A DNA stretch of 52,962 nucleotides from Sphingomonadales bacterium (GTDB lineage: Bacteria > Pseudomonadota > Alphaproteobacteria > Sphingomonadales > Sphingomonadaceae). This document shows positions 8,703 to 17,812 of the stretch, piece after piece (position 1 is the stretch's first letter; each line of letters starts with the position of its first letter). The notes beneath the pieces were generated by a model that was not told the origin of the DNA, did not search any database, and saw only the letters and a list, made by a program, of their open reading frames with translations. Location of the stretch: assembly GCA_017309275.1 (NCBI GenBank), contig JAFKLT010000061.1, positions 1-52,962 of the forward strand. Direction: 5' to 3'. The translations under genes were made by a program, and so were the position numbers.

Positions 8703-9263
8703 ATGATTCCCCAGCGCATTGTCCCTGCCCGATATGGCGATACACGGGGCTGGTTCACCGAAAGCTACAACAAACGGACCCTCGCCGATTTGGGTATTGA
8801 CTGCGACTTTGTCCAAGACAACCACAGTTTTTCTGCAGCACGTGGAACGCTACGCGGCATCCATTTCCAGTCCCCCCCCCACGCTCAAGCAAAGCTTGTT
8901 CGCTGCTTAGCGGGAGCGATTTGGGATATCGCGGTTGATCTGCGCGCAGAATCACCAACATATGGCAGATGGGTCGCAGCGGAACTTACCGCGGCAGGTG
9001 GAGAGCAGCTCTTCATACCGGTGGGTTTCGGTCACGGCTTCGTAACGCTGACAAAGAATGTCGAGGTCGCCTACAAGGCTTCCGACTATTATGCGCCCGA
9101 AAGCGAAGCCGGCATTGCTTGGGACGATACTGATCTTGCCATTCCGTGGCCCCTTGCCGGAATTGCCCCGTTTCTTTCAGGAAAAGATGCTATATTACCA
9201 AGGCTTGCTGAATGGACCAGCCCCTTCGTTTATGATGGGCATCCACTAGCAGAACTGAACTAA
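8703..9263 (+). CDS. rfbC: dTDP-4-dehydrorhamnose 3,5-epimerase RmlC
   Basis: Third step of dTDP-L-rhamnose synthesis (double epimerisation at C3 and C5). The 186-aa cupin protein shows GDTRGWFTESYN, DFVQDNHS, the catalytic His in TLRGIHFQ, KLVRCLAGAIWDIAVDLR and IPVGFGHGFVTL. The frame is open to 8646 with upstream ATGs, but the ATG at 8703 (MIPQRIVPARYG) gives the normal family length and start of fold; no strong Shine-Dalgarno supports any choice. The gene contains a run of nine C (8872-8880), in frame as Ser-Pro-Pro-His. First gene of an rmlC-B-D-A operon. Confidence 0.92.
   Translation: MIPQRIVPARYGDTRGWFTESYNKRTLADLGIDCDFVQDNHSFSAARGTLRGIHFQSPPHAQAKLVRCLAGAIWDIAVDLRAESPTYGRWVAAELTAAGGEQLFIPVGFGHGFVTLTKNVEVAYKASDYYAPESEAGIAWDDTDLAIPWPLAGIAPFLSGKDAILPRLAEWTSPFVYDGHPLAELN
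8872..8880 (+). repeat. Poly-C (9) tract inside rmlC
   Basis: Nine consecutive C within codons for Ser-Pro-Pro-His of rmlC, just after the catalytic His motif. Gain or loss of one base would truncate the enzyme and stop dTDP-rhamnose synthesis. Confidence 0.6.
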
Positions 9264-9278
9264 GGCAACGATCCACAA

Positions 9279-10346
9279 ATGCATCACAAACGTATTCTCG
9301 TAACCGGCGGCGCCGGGTTCATCGGCTCGGCCGTGACGCGTCATCTCGTCAATGAGCTCGGTGCAGAAGTGCTGGTGATCGACAAGCTTACCTATGCGGG
9401 CAACCTCGCCTCGTTGGCGCCGGTGGCGCAGGCGCCGAACTTCAACTTCCTTCTGGGCGATATATGCGACGATGCAGCTATGGCGCGGGCGATCGCAGAT
9501 TTCCGCCCCGACGCCATTATGCACTTGGCCGCCGAAAGCCACGTTGACCGCTCGATAGACGGCCCTGCAGCCTTTATCGAAACGAACATCATTGGTACTT
9601 TTCGCCTGCTGGAGACGGCGACGGCATATTGGCGGGGCCTGGACAAGGCTCAGCAAGCCGCATTCCGTTTCCATCACATTTCAACTGACGAGGTCTTCGG
9701 TGCGTTGGGCGATGAAGGGAAGTTCACCCACGAAAGCGCCTATGACCCACGCTCGCCCTATTCGGCGAGTAAAGCCAGTTCAGATCATCTTGTACGCGCT
9801 TGGCACCACACGCACGGGCTACCGGTCCTTGTCACCAATTGCTCAAACAACTACGGCCCCTATCACTTTCCTGAAAAGTTGATCCCGCTTATGATCCTTA
9901 AGGGATTGGCGGGCGAGCAGCTGCCAGTTTATGGCGACGGCTCAAACGTGCGCGACTGGCTGCACGTAGAGGACCACGCTCGTGCACTGGCATTGGTGGT
10001 AGAACGTGGCGTACCCGGCCAGACCTACCTGATCGGCGGCGATGCCGAAGAAACCAACCTTCGCGTGGTCCAAACGATATGCGATCTGCTCGACCGCCAC
10101 GCGCCGCGCCCAGACGGGCAAACCCATCGGGAGCAGATTTCCTTCGTTGCCGACCGGCCAGGCCATGATTTTCGCTACGCTATCGACGCCTCGAAGATCT
10201 ACGACGAACTAGGCTGGGAACCATGCGAGAGCTTCGCTAGCGGCATGGAAGCCACCGTGCGCTGGTATCTCGCCAACAATGACTGGTTGCAAGCCGTCCA
10301 GTCCGGTAGCTATCGCGGTGAGCGGCTGGGACTGAATGTTGGTTGA
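9279..10346 (+). CDS. rfbB: dTDP-glucose 4,6-dehydratase RmlB
   Basis: Second step of the dTDP-rhamnose pathway: converts dTDP-glucose to the 4-keto-6-deoxy sugar with bound NAD. The 355-aa extended SDR protein has the Rossmann motif [31 protein letters not shown], the catalytic STDEVFG with Asp/Glu, and [15 protein letters not shown] (YxxxK), followed by [20 protein letters not shown]. This is full family length. Its 3' end overlaps rmlD by 11 bases. Its 4-keto product could also feed a DegT aminotransferase such as the one at 14262. Confidence 0.96.
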   Translation: MHHKRILVTGGAGFIGSAVTRHLVNELGAEVLVIDKLTYAGNLASLAPVAQAPNFNFLLGDICDDAAMARAIADFRPDAIMHLAAESHVDRSIDGPAAFIETNIIGTFRLLETATAYWRGLDKAQQAAFRFHHISTDEVFGALGDEGKFTHESAYDPRSPYSASKASSDHLVRAWHHTHGLPVLVTNCSNNYGPYHFPEKLIPLMILKGLAGEQLPVYGDGSNVRDWLHVEDHARALALVVERGVPGQTYLIGGDAEETNLRVVQTICDLLDRHAPRPDGQTHREQISFVADRPGHDFRYAIDASKIYDELGWEPCESFASGMEATVRWYLANNDWLQAVQSGSYRGERLGLNVG

Positions 10347-11250
10347 ATGTGATCGCCAAGTCTGGCTGATTACTGGCGGCTCTGGTCAGGTCGGCGGCGC
10401 GCTGGTCGCCAGTCCGCCGCCTGGCGTCCGTGTGATCGCACCAGGCCGCGACCGGTTCGACCTTGGCGACCCAACGCTCAATCTCTCATCTTTACTCGCG
10501 ACCGAAGGCATAACCGCGATCGTAAACTGCGGGGCCTACACCAAGGTCGATCAAGCCGAGGACGAGGAAGCGCTCGCGCTGCAAGTCAACGGCCTCACGC
10601 CTGGCCAACTCGCCCACGCTGCGCGCAATGCCGACATCCCGATCGTGCAGATATCCACGGACTATGTTTTCTCCGGAGAAAGGCCCGGCTTCTATAGTGA
10701 GGACGATCCTACAGGCCCGCGCAGCGCCTACGGGCGGACCAAGCTGGCTGGCGAGCAGGCGGTGATCGCATCAGGGGCACGCTACGGAATTCTGCGTACT
10801 GCCTGGGTGTTCAGCGCTGAGGGCGCTAATTTCGTGCGGACGATGGTACGCCTATGCAGTGAGCGCGACACGCTAGGCGTTGTCGCGGACCAACTGGGCT
10901 GCCCTACCCACGCGGGAGATCTCGCTCAGGTTGTGGCGCGGATCACCCAGGCGCTTGAAGGTAGAGAAGTCTCGAGCGGAATCTGGCATGTGGTCAACGG
11001 CGGAGAAGCGAGTTGGCACGATCTCGCCGCGCACGTCATCGCGCGAACCTCAATGCATGGCCGGCGGGTACCGACACTAAATCGGTTGACCACCGCCGAA
11101 TATCCGACAAAGGCGCCCCGCCCTGCCAACTCACGATTGGCGACCAAAAAGTTACGGGCAGATTTCGGTATCGTGCTACGCGATTGGCAAGAGGCAGCCG
11201 CCGCTGTGGTCGATGCAATCATAGCCCAGGAAGAGAGATTTAGCGCATGA
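10336..11250 (+). CDS. rfbD: dTDP-4-dehydrorhamnose reductase RmlD
   Basis: Final step to dTDP-L-rhamnose (NAD(P)H-dependent reduction at C4). The 304-aa product shows [36 protein letters not shown], the catalytic YGRTKLAGE and RTAWVFS. The ATG overlaps the end of rmlB; a second in-frame start is not needed. The stop overlaps the ATG of rmlA (ATGA), so all four rml genes are tightly packed and probably co-translated. Confidence 0.94.
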   Translation: MLVECDRQVWLITGGSGQVGGALVASPPPGVRVIAPGRDRFDLGDPTLNLSSLLATEGITAIVNCGAYTKVDQAEDEEALALQVNGLTPGQLAHAARNADIPIVQISTDYVFSGERPGFYSEDDPTGPRSAYGRTKLAGEQAVIASGARYGILRTAWVFSAEGANFVRTMVRLCSERDTLGVVADQLGCPTHAGDLAQVVARITQALEGREVSSGIWHVVNGGEASWHDLAAHVIARTSMHGRRVPTLNRLTTAEYPTKAPRPANSRLATKKLRADFGIVLRDWQEAAAAVVDAIIAQEERFSA

Positions 11251-12134
11251 AAGGGATCATCTTGGCTGGCGGCGCTGGCACAAGGCTCCATCCGGCGACA
11301 CTGGCTATCAACAAGCAGCTCCTGCCGATCTACGACAAGCCGATGATCTACTATCCGCTTTCGGTGCTGATGCTGGCGGGGCTGCGCGATATTCTCATCA
11401 TTTCCAGCCCGGAGTATATTGAGAGCTATCGTCGCCTGTTCCGCGACGGAAGCGCGTTCGGTCTCTCAATCGACTACGCCGTCCAAGAAAAGCCCGAAGG
11501 CCTTGCACAAGCGCTCCTCATCGGCGAGAATTTCTTGGCTGGCGGGCCCGCCGCGCTCATTCTGGGCGACAACATTTTTTACGGCGCCAACCTGCAGCAG
11601 CTGCTGCTCTCCGGACGCCATCGCGCGGAACACGCCAATGCTGCCACCGTCTTCGGCTATCATGTCGAGGATGCCAGCGCCTATGGCGTGGTCGAACTCG
11701 ACGGTGAAGGCAAGGCGCTGTCGATAGAGGAGAAGCCCGCCCAGCCGCGCTCCAACTGGGCTGTGACCGGCCTCTATTTTTACGACGAGCGCGTTTGCAA
11801 CCTCGCTCGTCAGGTCCGCCCCTCAGCACGTGGCGAGTTGGAGATCACCGATCTCAACCGGCTCTATATGGAAATGGACGCGCTGCACGTCGAGCGCATG
11901 GGTCGAGGTTACGCTTGGCTCGATACCGGCACCCACGACAGTCTGCTCGAAGCTAGCGAGTTCGTACGCACTATTCAGCATCGCCAGGGCACACAGATTG
12001 CCTGTCCGGAAGAAATCGCCTGGATTCAAAACTGGATCGACGACGAGACATTGCGTGCCCAAGCGAAAATGTTCAACAAGACGAGTTATGGACGCTATCT
12101 ATCAAGCCTGCTCGAACATGGCGCTCTAGGCTGA
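11247..12134 (+). CDS. rfbA: Glucose-1-phosphate thymidylyltransferase RmlA
   Basis: First step of the pathway: forms dTDP-glucose from glucose-1-phosphate and dTTP. The 295-aa nucleotidyltransferase has the signature GGAGTRLHPAT, KQLLPIYDKPMIYYPLS, LILGDNIFYG, IEEKP and WLDTGTHDSLLEAS, all typical of short-form RmlA (usual length about 290). The start overlaps the rmlD stop by 4 bases. It ends the rml set; 236 bp without a convincing gene follow before the priming transferase. Confidence 0.96.
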   Translation: MKGIILAGGAGTRLHPATLAINKQLLPIYDKPMIYYPLSVLMLAGLRDILIISSPEYIESYRRLFRDGSAFGLSIDYAVQEKPEGLAQALLIGENFLAGGPAALILGDNIFYGANLQQLLLSGRHRAEHANAATVFGYHVEDASAYGVVELDGEGKALSIEEKPAQPRSNWAVTGLYFYDERVCNLARQVRPSARGELEITDLNRLYMEMDALHVERMGRGYAWLDTGTHDSLLEASEFVRTIQHRQGTQIACPEEIAWIQNWIDDETLRAQAKMFNKTSYGRYLSSLLEHGALG

Positions 12135-12370
12135 GGAACCTTGGCCGACTTGTGGCTCCTGCCAATGAGAGAGGTCAGGTTGCTTTTGCGAGACGCGCCT
12201 GTTAGCGTAGTGCGTCCTCTACAATACAGAGTGACTGGTTTGACAAAGAGGCGTGGCTATCGGCTTGAAAACTCTGCTCTTAGGCCACGACCAACACGGT
12301 CGAAACCGGGAGAGGGCGCGTCGGGAAGCATAGCGATGTTACCCTGGCAGAATCAGCATAGTCGACCCGG
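12135..12370. other. Intergenic gap between rmlA and the priming transferase
   Basis: 236 bp with only a 77-aa open frame lacking motif or ribosome-binding site. Probably holds a promoter for the following gene; no hairpin or repeat stands out. Confidence 0.4.
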
Positions 12371-13648
12371 ATGATAGTTGAGTTCATGCAGCGTCCAAGT
12401 CCAGCCAACCGGCTACGATTTCAGGTGGCGGCGGCGTTGAGTTGCGCCCTCCTACCCTACCTCGCGCGACCTTGGCTGCCGTTCCTTGAACCCTCGGCCA
12501 CCATTCTTCTTATCTCCTTGGTCGGCAGCGTCGCGGCATCTCTACTGGGAATGCTCTTCACAAGAAGCATAGGGGGATATCCTGGCGCCGAGGGGAGCGC
12601 ATATATTTTTCCGTCTTTCTGCATATCCTTTGGCATTGTTTTGACAGTATTCTTCTTTTTTCGCATAGATTATTCTAGATCTCTTTTTTTGACATGCTTT
12701 TCTCTAAATTTGATCGTATTTTATGTTATATACTTTCTAAAACAAAGAAGTAATCAATTGTCAGTCGGCGTCGTTCCGGGAGGAGATACGTCACGCCTGT
12801 TATCCATAGAGCATATCCGCTGGATTCCCCTCGATACGGTCGATGCAGACGTCAACGGCCTTTCCGCTATTGCGGTCGATCTGCGCACAAATCTTTCCGA
12901 GATATGGGGCCTTAGACTTGCCGACTTCGCTTTGGCCGGATTGCCCGTCTATCACAGCAAGCACCTGCAAGAATCGCTGACTGGGCGTGTCGAGCTTGAG
13001 CATTTATCCGAGAATAGCTTTGGTACATTGAGTCCTGTTTCAGCATACATGACCTTCAAGCATGCTGTGGACTGGCTAATGGCGCTCGTAGTGGCGGTTC
13101 TTTTGATGCCAGCACTACTGCTGATATCGCTGTTGATCGTGCTGGATAGCCGTGGCTCACCCATATTCCGCCAGCGTCGTATCGGCTATCGTGGGCGACC
13201 ATTCGTTGTCTGGAAATTCCGCACCATGACCACGGCAAGCAGCAATCACTCAGATGCCGACAATGTTCGTACAGCAGCAATGACATCCTCGAACGACAGG
13301 CGGATCACGCGCGTCGGCCATTTCTTAAGAAAGTCTCGACTCGACGAGCTGCCGCAGATCGTCAACGTACTCAAGAGAGAAATGAGCTGGATTGGCCCAC
13401 GCCCGGAGGCAGAGGTCCTGTCACAATGGTATGAAGCCGAAATTCCTTTCTATCGCTATCGCCACATCGTTCGCCCCGGCATCAGTGGCTGGGCGCAGGT
13501 TAATCAAGGCCACGTGGCGGAGGTAGATGCCGTGCGTGACAAGCTCTACTACGACTTCTATTACATTAAGCACTTTAGCCCTTGGATCGATCTACTTATT
13601 GTTGCGCGCACCATACGCACGATGCTGACTGGATTCGGCGCGCGCTGA
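12371..13648 (+). CDS. Undecaprenyl-phosphate sugar-1-phosphate transferase (WcaJ/PssY type)
   Basis: Probably the priming enzyme that loads the first sugar-phosphate onto undecaprenyl phosphate at the inner membrane. The 425-aa protein has several N-terminal hydrophobic segments, a soluble middle, then a hydrophobic hairpin (VVAVLLMPALLLISLLIVL) leading into the catalytic domain with PIFRQRRIGYRGRPF, VWKFRTM, SRLDELPQIVNVL, SWIGPRPE and RPGISGWAQVNQG. The sugar (glucose, galactose or other) cannot be read from sequence. The N-terminal half, about 12590-12760, is strikingly AT-rich for this genome, a sign of transfer. An ATG at 12386 is an alternative start. Confidence 0.92.
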   Translation: MIVEFMQRPSPANRLRFQVAAALSCALLPYLARPWLPFLEPSATILLISLVGSVAASLLGMLFTRSIGGYPGAEGSAYIFPSFCISFGIVLTVFFFFRIDYSRSLFLTCFSLNLIVFYVIYFLKQRSNQLSVGVVPGGDTSRLLSIEHIRWIPLDTVDADVNGLSAIAVDLRTNLSEIWGLRLADFALAGLPVYHSKHLQESLTGRVELEHLSENSFGTLSPVSAYMTFKHAVDWLMALVVAVLLMPALLLISLLIVLDSRGSPIFRQRRIGYRGRPFVVWKFRTMTTASSNHSDADNVRTAAMTSSNDRRITRVGHFLRKSRLDELPQIVNVLKREMSWIGPRPEAEVLSQWYEAEIPFYRYRHIVRPGISGWAQVNQGHVAEVDAVRDKLYYDFYYIKHFSPWIDLLIVARTIRTMLTGFGAR

Positions 13649-14261
13649 GGGCGCGATAGAGCCGTCGCACGACGAAAACGGACAGGCGCCAGCTAAGATC
13701 ATATCAATGACGCATACACCCCTTCCGACACCTGAGCAGCAAACGATCGGCGTCGGCGGTGTGGCAATGTTGATCAGCGCACGTCGGGACGCACTTCCGA
13801 AGGCGCAGCGCTTGATCTGGGGCGAATTTGCCCAATCCCGCAAGCGCAGGTTTGGTTGGGAAACACATTTGCCTTGGGTAGTCCCTTGGCGAAACCATGC
13901 GCGTCAATATCACCGACGCTTCGCCGTCACGGAGGGGCGGAGGTTTGCTCGCCACACTCGCTATCAAGCGCCTCCGCGGCGTCACCTCAGCAATGACAGG
14001 AGCTATGTGCGCCGTGCCAAGCCATGGAAGCTTAGGTCTCAGCCGCGCGATACTAAATTTCGCGGCGCCGATAAGGACGCTTTTTCGGGACATGCGCCGC
14101 GAACCAGCCGCCCTATTCCATGCCCGGGTCTTAACTTGTGAATACCTCGTGCAAAGTCGCAGCTGCCCTTGCACTATGCGCCGTCAACTCGGGGATGCCG
14201 CAGCGCCATCTGCTTACGCGCCCCCAGCCTTTAAGATATAGAGATAGATGGACCAACGATA
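13649..14261. other. 613-bp stretch without a recognisable gene
   Basis: Between the priming transferase and the first DegT gene. Open frames exist on both strands (for example 13897-14241 plus, 114 aa; 13704-14174 minus, 156 aa), but none has a clear ribosome-binding site, recognisable motif or protein-like composition. It may be a decayed gene left from earlier cassette exchange, or a promoter region for the downstream genes. Confidence 0.5.
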
Positions 14262-15365
14262 ATGACTGAGCGCCCCATACCCATTGTCAAGGTGAGGATG
14301 CCCCCTCGCGAATCCCTTCTGCCAGCCCTCGAACGGATACTGTACGGCGGCATGATTGGCGAGGGAGAGGAAGTCTATGCACTCGAGCGCGAGTTTGCCG
14401 CGCGGTTCGGCTTGCCCAATGCGCTTGCCGTGTCGAGCGGAACTGGGGCACTACATTTGGCCTTTCTCGCTTGTGGGGTGCGGCCGGGTGACGCCGTAGT
14501 TACTACAGCAATGACCGCGGAGCCTACCAACACAACTATTCTCCAAGTAGGTGCCTATCCGGTTTTTGCCGACGTCGAGCCGGATACCGGCAATCTCGAT
14601 CCGGATGCTGTCGCGCGGGCGATCACGCCGGCAACGAAGGCGATCTGCGTCGTACATTACGCGGGCTACCCTGCGGACGTTCACGCCTTGCGCGAGATTG
14701 CAGATCAACATGGCATTGCGCTGATTGAGGATTGCGCGCACGCGCTTGGCGCGAGTGATGCCGAAACTGCCATCGGCACCGTGGGGGATGCTGCCATTTT
14801 CTCATTCCAGGCCATCAAACATATGACTACGGCGGATGGCGGCCTTCTGACCCTGAAGAATCCTCAGATGCTGAATACAGCCCGCCAGCTCCGGTGGTTT
14901 GGACTCAGCAAGGGTGTGCCGCGCACCGAGGTCGACATCAAGACTGCCGGTTTTAAGTACAATATGAACAATGTCACGGCAGCAATCGGTCGCCAGCAGT
15001 TACTGACGATCGATGATGCAGTCATGCGCCATATTGAAAACGGAAAATACTTCGATGAGGTATTCAATAATATGGCAGGGATACGGCCAGCTCGAGTCCG
15101 GAAGAACAGCAACCCCAGCTACTGGCTGTACACTCTGCTTTGCGATGACTCACACCGGATCGAGCAGGCACTGGTCTCCGCGGGCGTTGCGGCCTCAAAA
15201 GTTCACCGGCCCAACCATCTTCATTCCGTGTTTGCACCCTACGCGACGGCAATGCCCGGTCTATCCGCCTTTTATAACCGCTTGCTGCACTTACCTTGCG
15301 GCTGGTGGGTCACAGACCAAGATCGCGAACGGATCGTCGCTATAGTAGCGGATGCAGCGAAGTGA
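14262..15365 (+). CDS. DegT/DnrJ/EryC1/StrS-family sugar aminotransferase
   Basis: PLP enzyme predicted to transaminate a nucleotide-linked keto sugar, 367 aa (normal family length). It has SSGTGALHLA for phosphate binding, IEDCAHALGA with the Asp that contacts the PLP ring nitrogen, and FSFQAIKHMTTADGG with the Schiff-base Lys at residue 186. The C-terminal half has FKYNMNNVTAAIGRQQL, as expected for the dimer-building small domain. Possible substrates from this locus are the 4-keto-6-deoxy product of RmlB or the keto sugar from the FnlA-type dehydratase. The next gene is a diverged paralogue starting inside its stop codon (GTGA), which suggests the two products act together. Confidence 0.92.
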   Translation: MTERPIPIVKVRMPPRESLLPALERILYGGMIGEGEEVYALEREFAARFGLPNALAVSSGTGALHLAFLACGVRPGDAVVTTAMTAEPTNTTILQVGAYPVFADVEPDTGNLDPDAVARAITPATKAICVVHYAGYPADVHALREIADQHGIALIEDCAHALGASDAETAIGTVGDAAIFSFQAIKHMTTADGGLLTLKNPQMLNTARQLRWFGLSKGVPRTEVDIKTAGFKYNMNNVTAAIGRQQLLTIDDAVMRHIENGKYFDEVFNNMAGIRPARVRKNSNPSYWLYTLLCDDSHRIEQALVSAGVAASKVHRPNHLHSVFAPYATAMPGLSAFYNRLLHLPCGWWVTDQDRERIVAIVADAAK

Positions 15366-16477
15366 ACTTCCCACTATTCGATTGTCGCCTTTCCGGATCG
15401 GCTTTGGCCGCACTGGAGCAACCTTTCAATTCTGGGCAACTTGCGTCTGGTTCATCAGTTTCCAGGATCGAGCAATATTTTGAAGAGCGCTTTGCAGGAT
15501 ATCACGCGGTTGCTACGAGTGACATGACAAACGCGCTTGCCCTTGCCTTGCGGCTTGCAAATATAGGAAATGGCAGCGAAGTCATGACATTGGCTTTCAA
15601 CTGCATGTCATCCAACGCCGCCGTTGCCATGGCAGGCGCCCGTCCGGTATGGATTGATGTCAACCCAGAAACGGCATCCTTTGATGTAGAACATGCTCGG
15701 AGCCAACTTAGCTCGCGTACCAAGGCTGTCATCGTCTACCACTTGGCAGGCTATCCGGCGGATATGGCCCGAATCCGCAAGTTCTGCGATGAGCATGGCC
15801 TGATCCTGATCGAAGATGCAAACAATGCATTCGGCGCTGAATTTTCTAGTCGCCCCATAGGGACATTTGGTGATTTTACGGTATTCTCATTCTACGCCAA
15901 TCGTCAGATCAACGCTATCGACGGGGGGCTCTTATTATGCCGGCGGCCCTACGATGCCGAGCGCGCTCGGCGCCTGCGACGCTTTGGCGTTGACCACGCC
16001 CGGTTCCGAGACGCTGACGGCGAAATTGATCCCGCAAGCGATGTCCCCGAGATTGGCGGGTCTTCGACACTCAACAACATCAATGCAACATTGGCATTGG
16101 TCAGCTTGGCCGATGTCGACGCTAGGATCACCCGATCACGCGAGAATATAGAGGTTCTGTGCAAAGCCACCAGCGGATCAAGACTAACACCAATCAAACC
16201 TCTGACCGAAGGGAAACCTGCCTATTGGACGTGGCTCGCCCGGCTAGCTGACCGCGAGACCGTCATGCAGGCCCTAAAATCTCGGGGCGTAAAATGTTCC
16301 AAGCTACACCATCCCAATCATCATTATAGCGGTTTTGGCGTGCCCGGTGCGGAACTACCTGGGACCGATCTCTTGGCACGCGAAATGCTCGCTATTCCGT
16401 GTGGCTGGTGGATTGATCAAGCCCATATTCCCCAGCTTGCTACAGCAATTAGGGACGCGCTGCAGGCAACTTCATGA
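15362..16477 (+). CDS. DegT-family paralogue lacking the PLP-binding lysine
   Basis: The fold is clearly that of DegT aminotransferases (371 aa): SDMTNALALALRLA, IEDANNAFGAEF, FSFYANRQINAIDGG and SSTLNNINATLALVSL align in order with the preceding protein. At the position of the Schiff-base Lys the codon is CGT, giving Arg181, and the usual Gln/His of the Asp motif is Asn. It therefore cannot form the normal internal aldimine. ColD is a known DegT relative with His there that works as a dehydratase; by analogy this may be a non-aminotransferase enzyme, or a non-catalytic partner of its neighbour. The start is taken as GTG at 15362, overlapping the upstream stop; upstream ATGs would lie inside the neighbour. 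Its stop overlaps the wzx start. Confidence 0.85.
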   Translation: MNFPLFDCRLSGSALAALEQPFNSGQLASGSSVSRIEQYFEERFAGYHAVATSDMTNALALALRLANIGNGSEVMTLAFNCMSSNAAVAMAGARPVWIDVNPETASFDVEHARSQLSSRTKAVIVYHLAGYPADMARIRKFCDEHGLILIEDANNAFGAEFSSRPIGTFGDFTVFSFYANRQINAIDGGLLLCRRPYDAERARRLRRFGVDHARFRDADGEIDPASDVPEIGGSSTLNNINATLALVSLADVDARITRSRENIEVLCKATSGSRLTPIKPLTEGKPAYWTWLARLADRETVMQALKSRGVKCSKLHHPNHHYSGFGVPGAELPGTDLLAREMLAIPCGWWIDQAHIPQLATAIRDALQATS

Positions 16478-17796
16478 AGCTGCCTTCGACCCGACAATTG
16501 ATGCCCATCGCGGCACTCTATAGTGGCCGAGTGGGCGTTGCCGCACTGGGGCTCATCATTCTGCCGTGGCTGAGCAAAAGCATGCCAGCGGCCGAGTTCG
16601 GATTAGCAGCAACAATTCTCTCCCTTCAGAGCTTGGCAGTCGTGCTAGATTTAGGCTTAGCGATGACGGCCAGCCGAGAACTCCCGCCCCTGGACGATAC
16701 CCACGCCGCGCAGACAGTCGTAAAACGAAGCGAACGAGTTCTTTTCTTGCTCTATTTTGGGATTGCAGGAGCTTCAGGCACTCTCGCTGCTGCTGGATTC
16801 ATTCCGGTGACCCTTCCAATAGTTCTGTTGACATGCATTTCCTTGCTACTGATCGTCTGGCAGAATATTATTCTTGTAGCGCTTATTTCCCGGCAGAGAT
16901 TTTTTATTTCTACCTCTGTCCAGTTTCTAAGCCTATTTCTACGCCATTGCTTCTCCTTGGCCCTCGTTACGCTAACCTCCGGTACGCTGCAATCGTTCAT
17001 CATTGGACAGGTTATTGGCGCAGCTATTGTTCTGATCGTATCGCGACAGATCTTTATGCGCCGTCACAAGCCCACCAATCATTCTCCAAAGTCAGTTCCT
17101 TCACACTCAGCCACCAACTTAGCGATGATGGCTTACAGCATCGCCGGAGCCTGTGCGATGCAACTGGACAAGGTACTCCTCTCAGGCCTTGCCTCCCCCG
17201 CTCTGACAGGCCCGTATTTTCTTGCTTCGACTCTTTCATTAGTTCCTATCGCCTTTCTCGCCACACCCGTTGCGCAATTCGTCCAACCAAAACTGATCGC
17301 CTGCATTGTTAGAGATCAGCGCGATGCTGCTCAGCGATGGATCTTGCGCCTGACCATCGCACTGATCGCCCTTTCGGTGATACCGGGAATTCTGCTTGGC
17401 ATCGCATCGCCTTCAATCGTGCCGGTGTGGCTACAGGGATCAGCTGATCAGGATGTCGTCAGCAGCTATGTATTTTTGCTCATGCCAGGAACTTCGCTTG
17501 GCGCCTTAGGACTAGTTCCAGCGATGGTCTTGATCGCAAAACGAGACTATCGGGCGCTAGCAGCCATGTCTTGCGTACTGACCATCGCAGTTTTATCGAC
17601 GACGGCGTTTCTGGCGGCGAAGAACGATATACGCGGAATATGCATCGCATATGCTCTGTACCATGTTCTGGCAGCCATAGCACTTTGGTGGCGCGCTGGG
17701 CAGATAGACGCGTCTTTCCCCAAACCGTTTGTGATCGGAGCGTACGTTGCTAAACGACGACGCCAGCCGGACGCAGGCAATGAATGCCAAAATTAA
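16474..17796 (+). CDS. Wzx-type polysaccharide repeat-unit flippase
   Basis: Membrane protein of 440 aa with about 12 hydrophobic segments and no soluble domain, the profile of the MATE/MOP superfamily that moves lipid-linked repeat units across the inner membrane. Family-like features are an N-terminal GRVGVAALGLIILPWLSKSMPAAEFG, the mid-protein DKVLLSGLASPALTGPYFLASTLSL, and a C-terminal LGALGLVPAMVLIAKRDYRALA. The start overlaps the preceding DegT gene (ATGA). The primary sequence of flippases varies widely, so the call rests on topology plus locus position rather than on specific residues. Confidence 0.82.
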   Translation: MKLPSTRQLMPIAALYSGRVGVAALGLIILPWLSKSMPAAEFGLAATILSLQSLAVVLDLGLAMTASRELPPLDDTHAAQTVVKRSERVLFLLYFGIAGASGTLAAAGFIPVTLPIVLLTCISLLLIVWQNIILVALISRQRFFISTSVQFLSLFLRHCFSLALVTLTSGTLQSFIIGQVIGAAIVLIVSRQIFMRRHKPTNHSPKSVPSHSATNLAMMAYSIAGACAMQLDKVLLSGLASPALTGPYFLASTLSLVPIAFLATPVAQFVQPKLIACIVRDQRDAAQRWILRLTIALIALSVIPGILLGIASPSIVPVWLQGSADQDVVSSYVFLLMPGTSLGALGLVPAMVLIAKRDYRALAAMSCVLTIAVLSTTAFLAAKNDIRGICIAYALYHVLAAIALWWRAGQIDASFPKPFVIGAYVAKRRRQPDAGNECQN

Positions 17797-17812
17797 TTTT
17801 GAGTGGTGAAGA

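Noticed and set aside
13704-14174. 156-aa minus-strand frame and 114/144-aa plus-strand frames in the 613-bp gap
   Set aside because: Sequence looks random with many Arg, Pro and Cys; no start signals; described as a gap instead.
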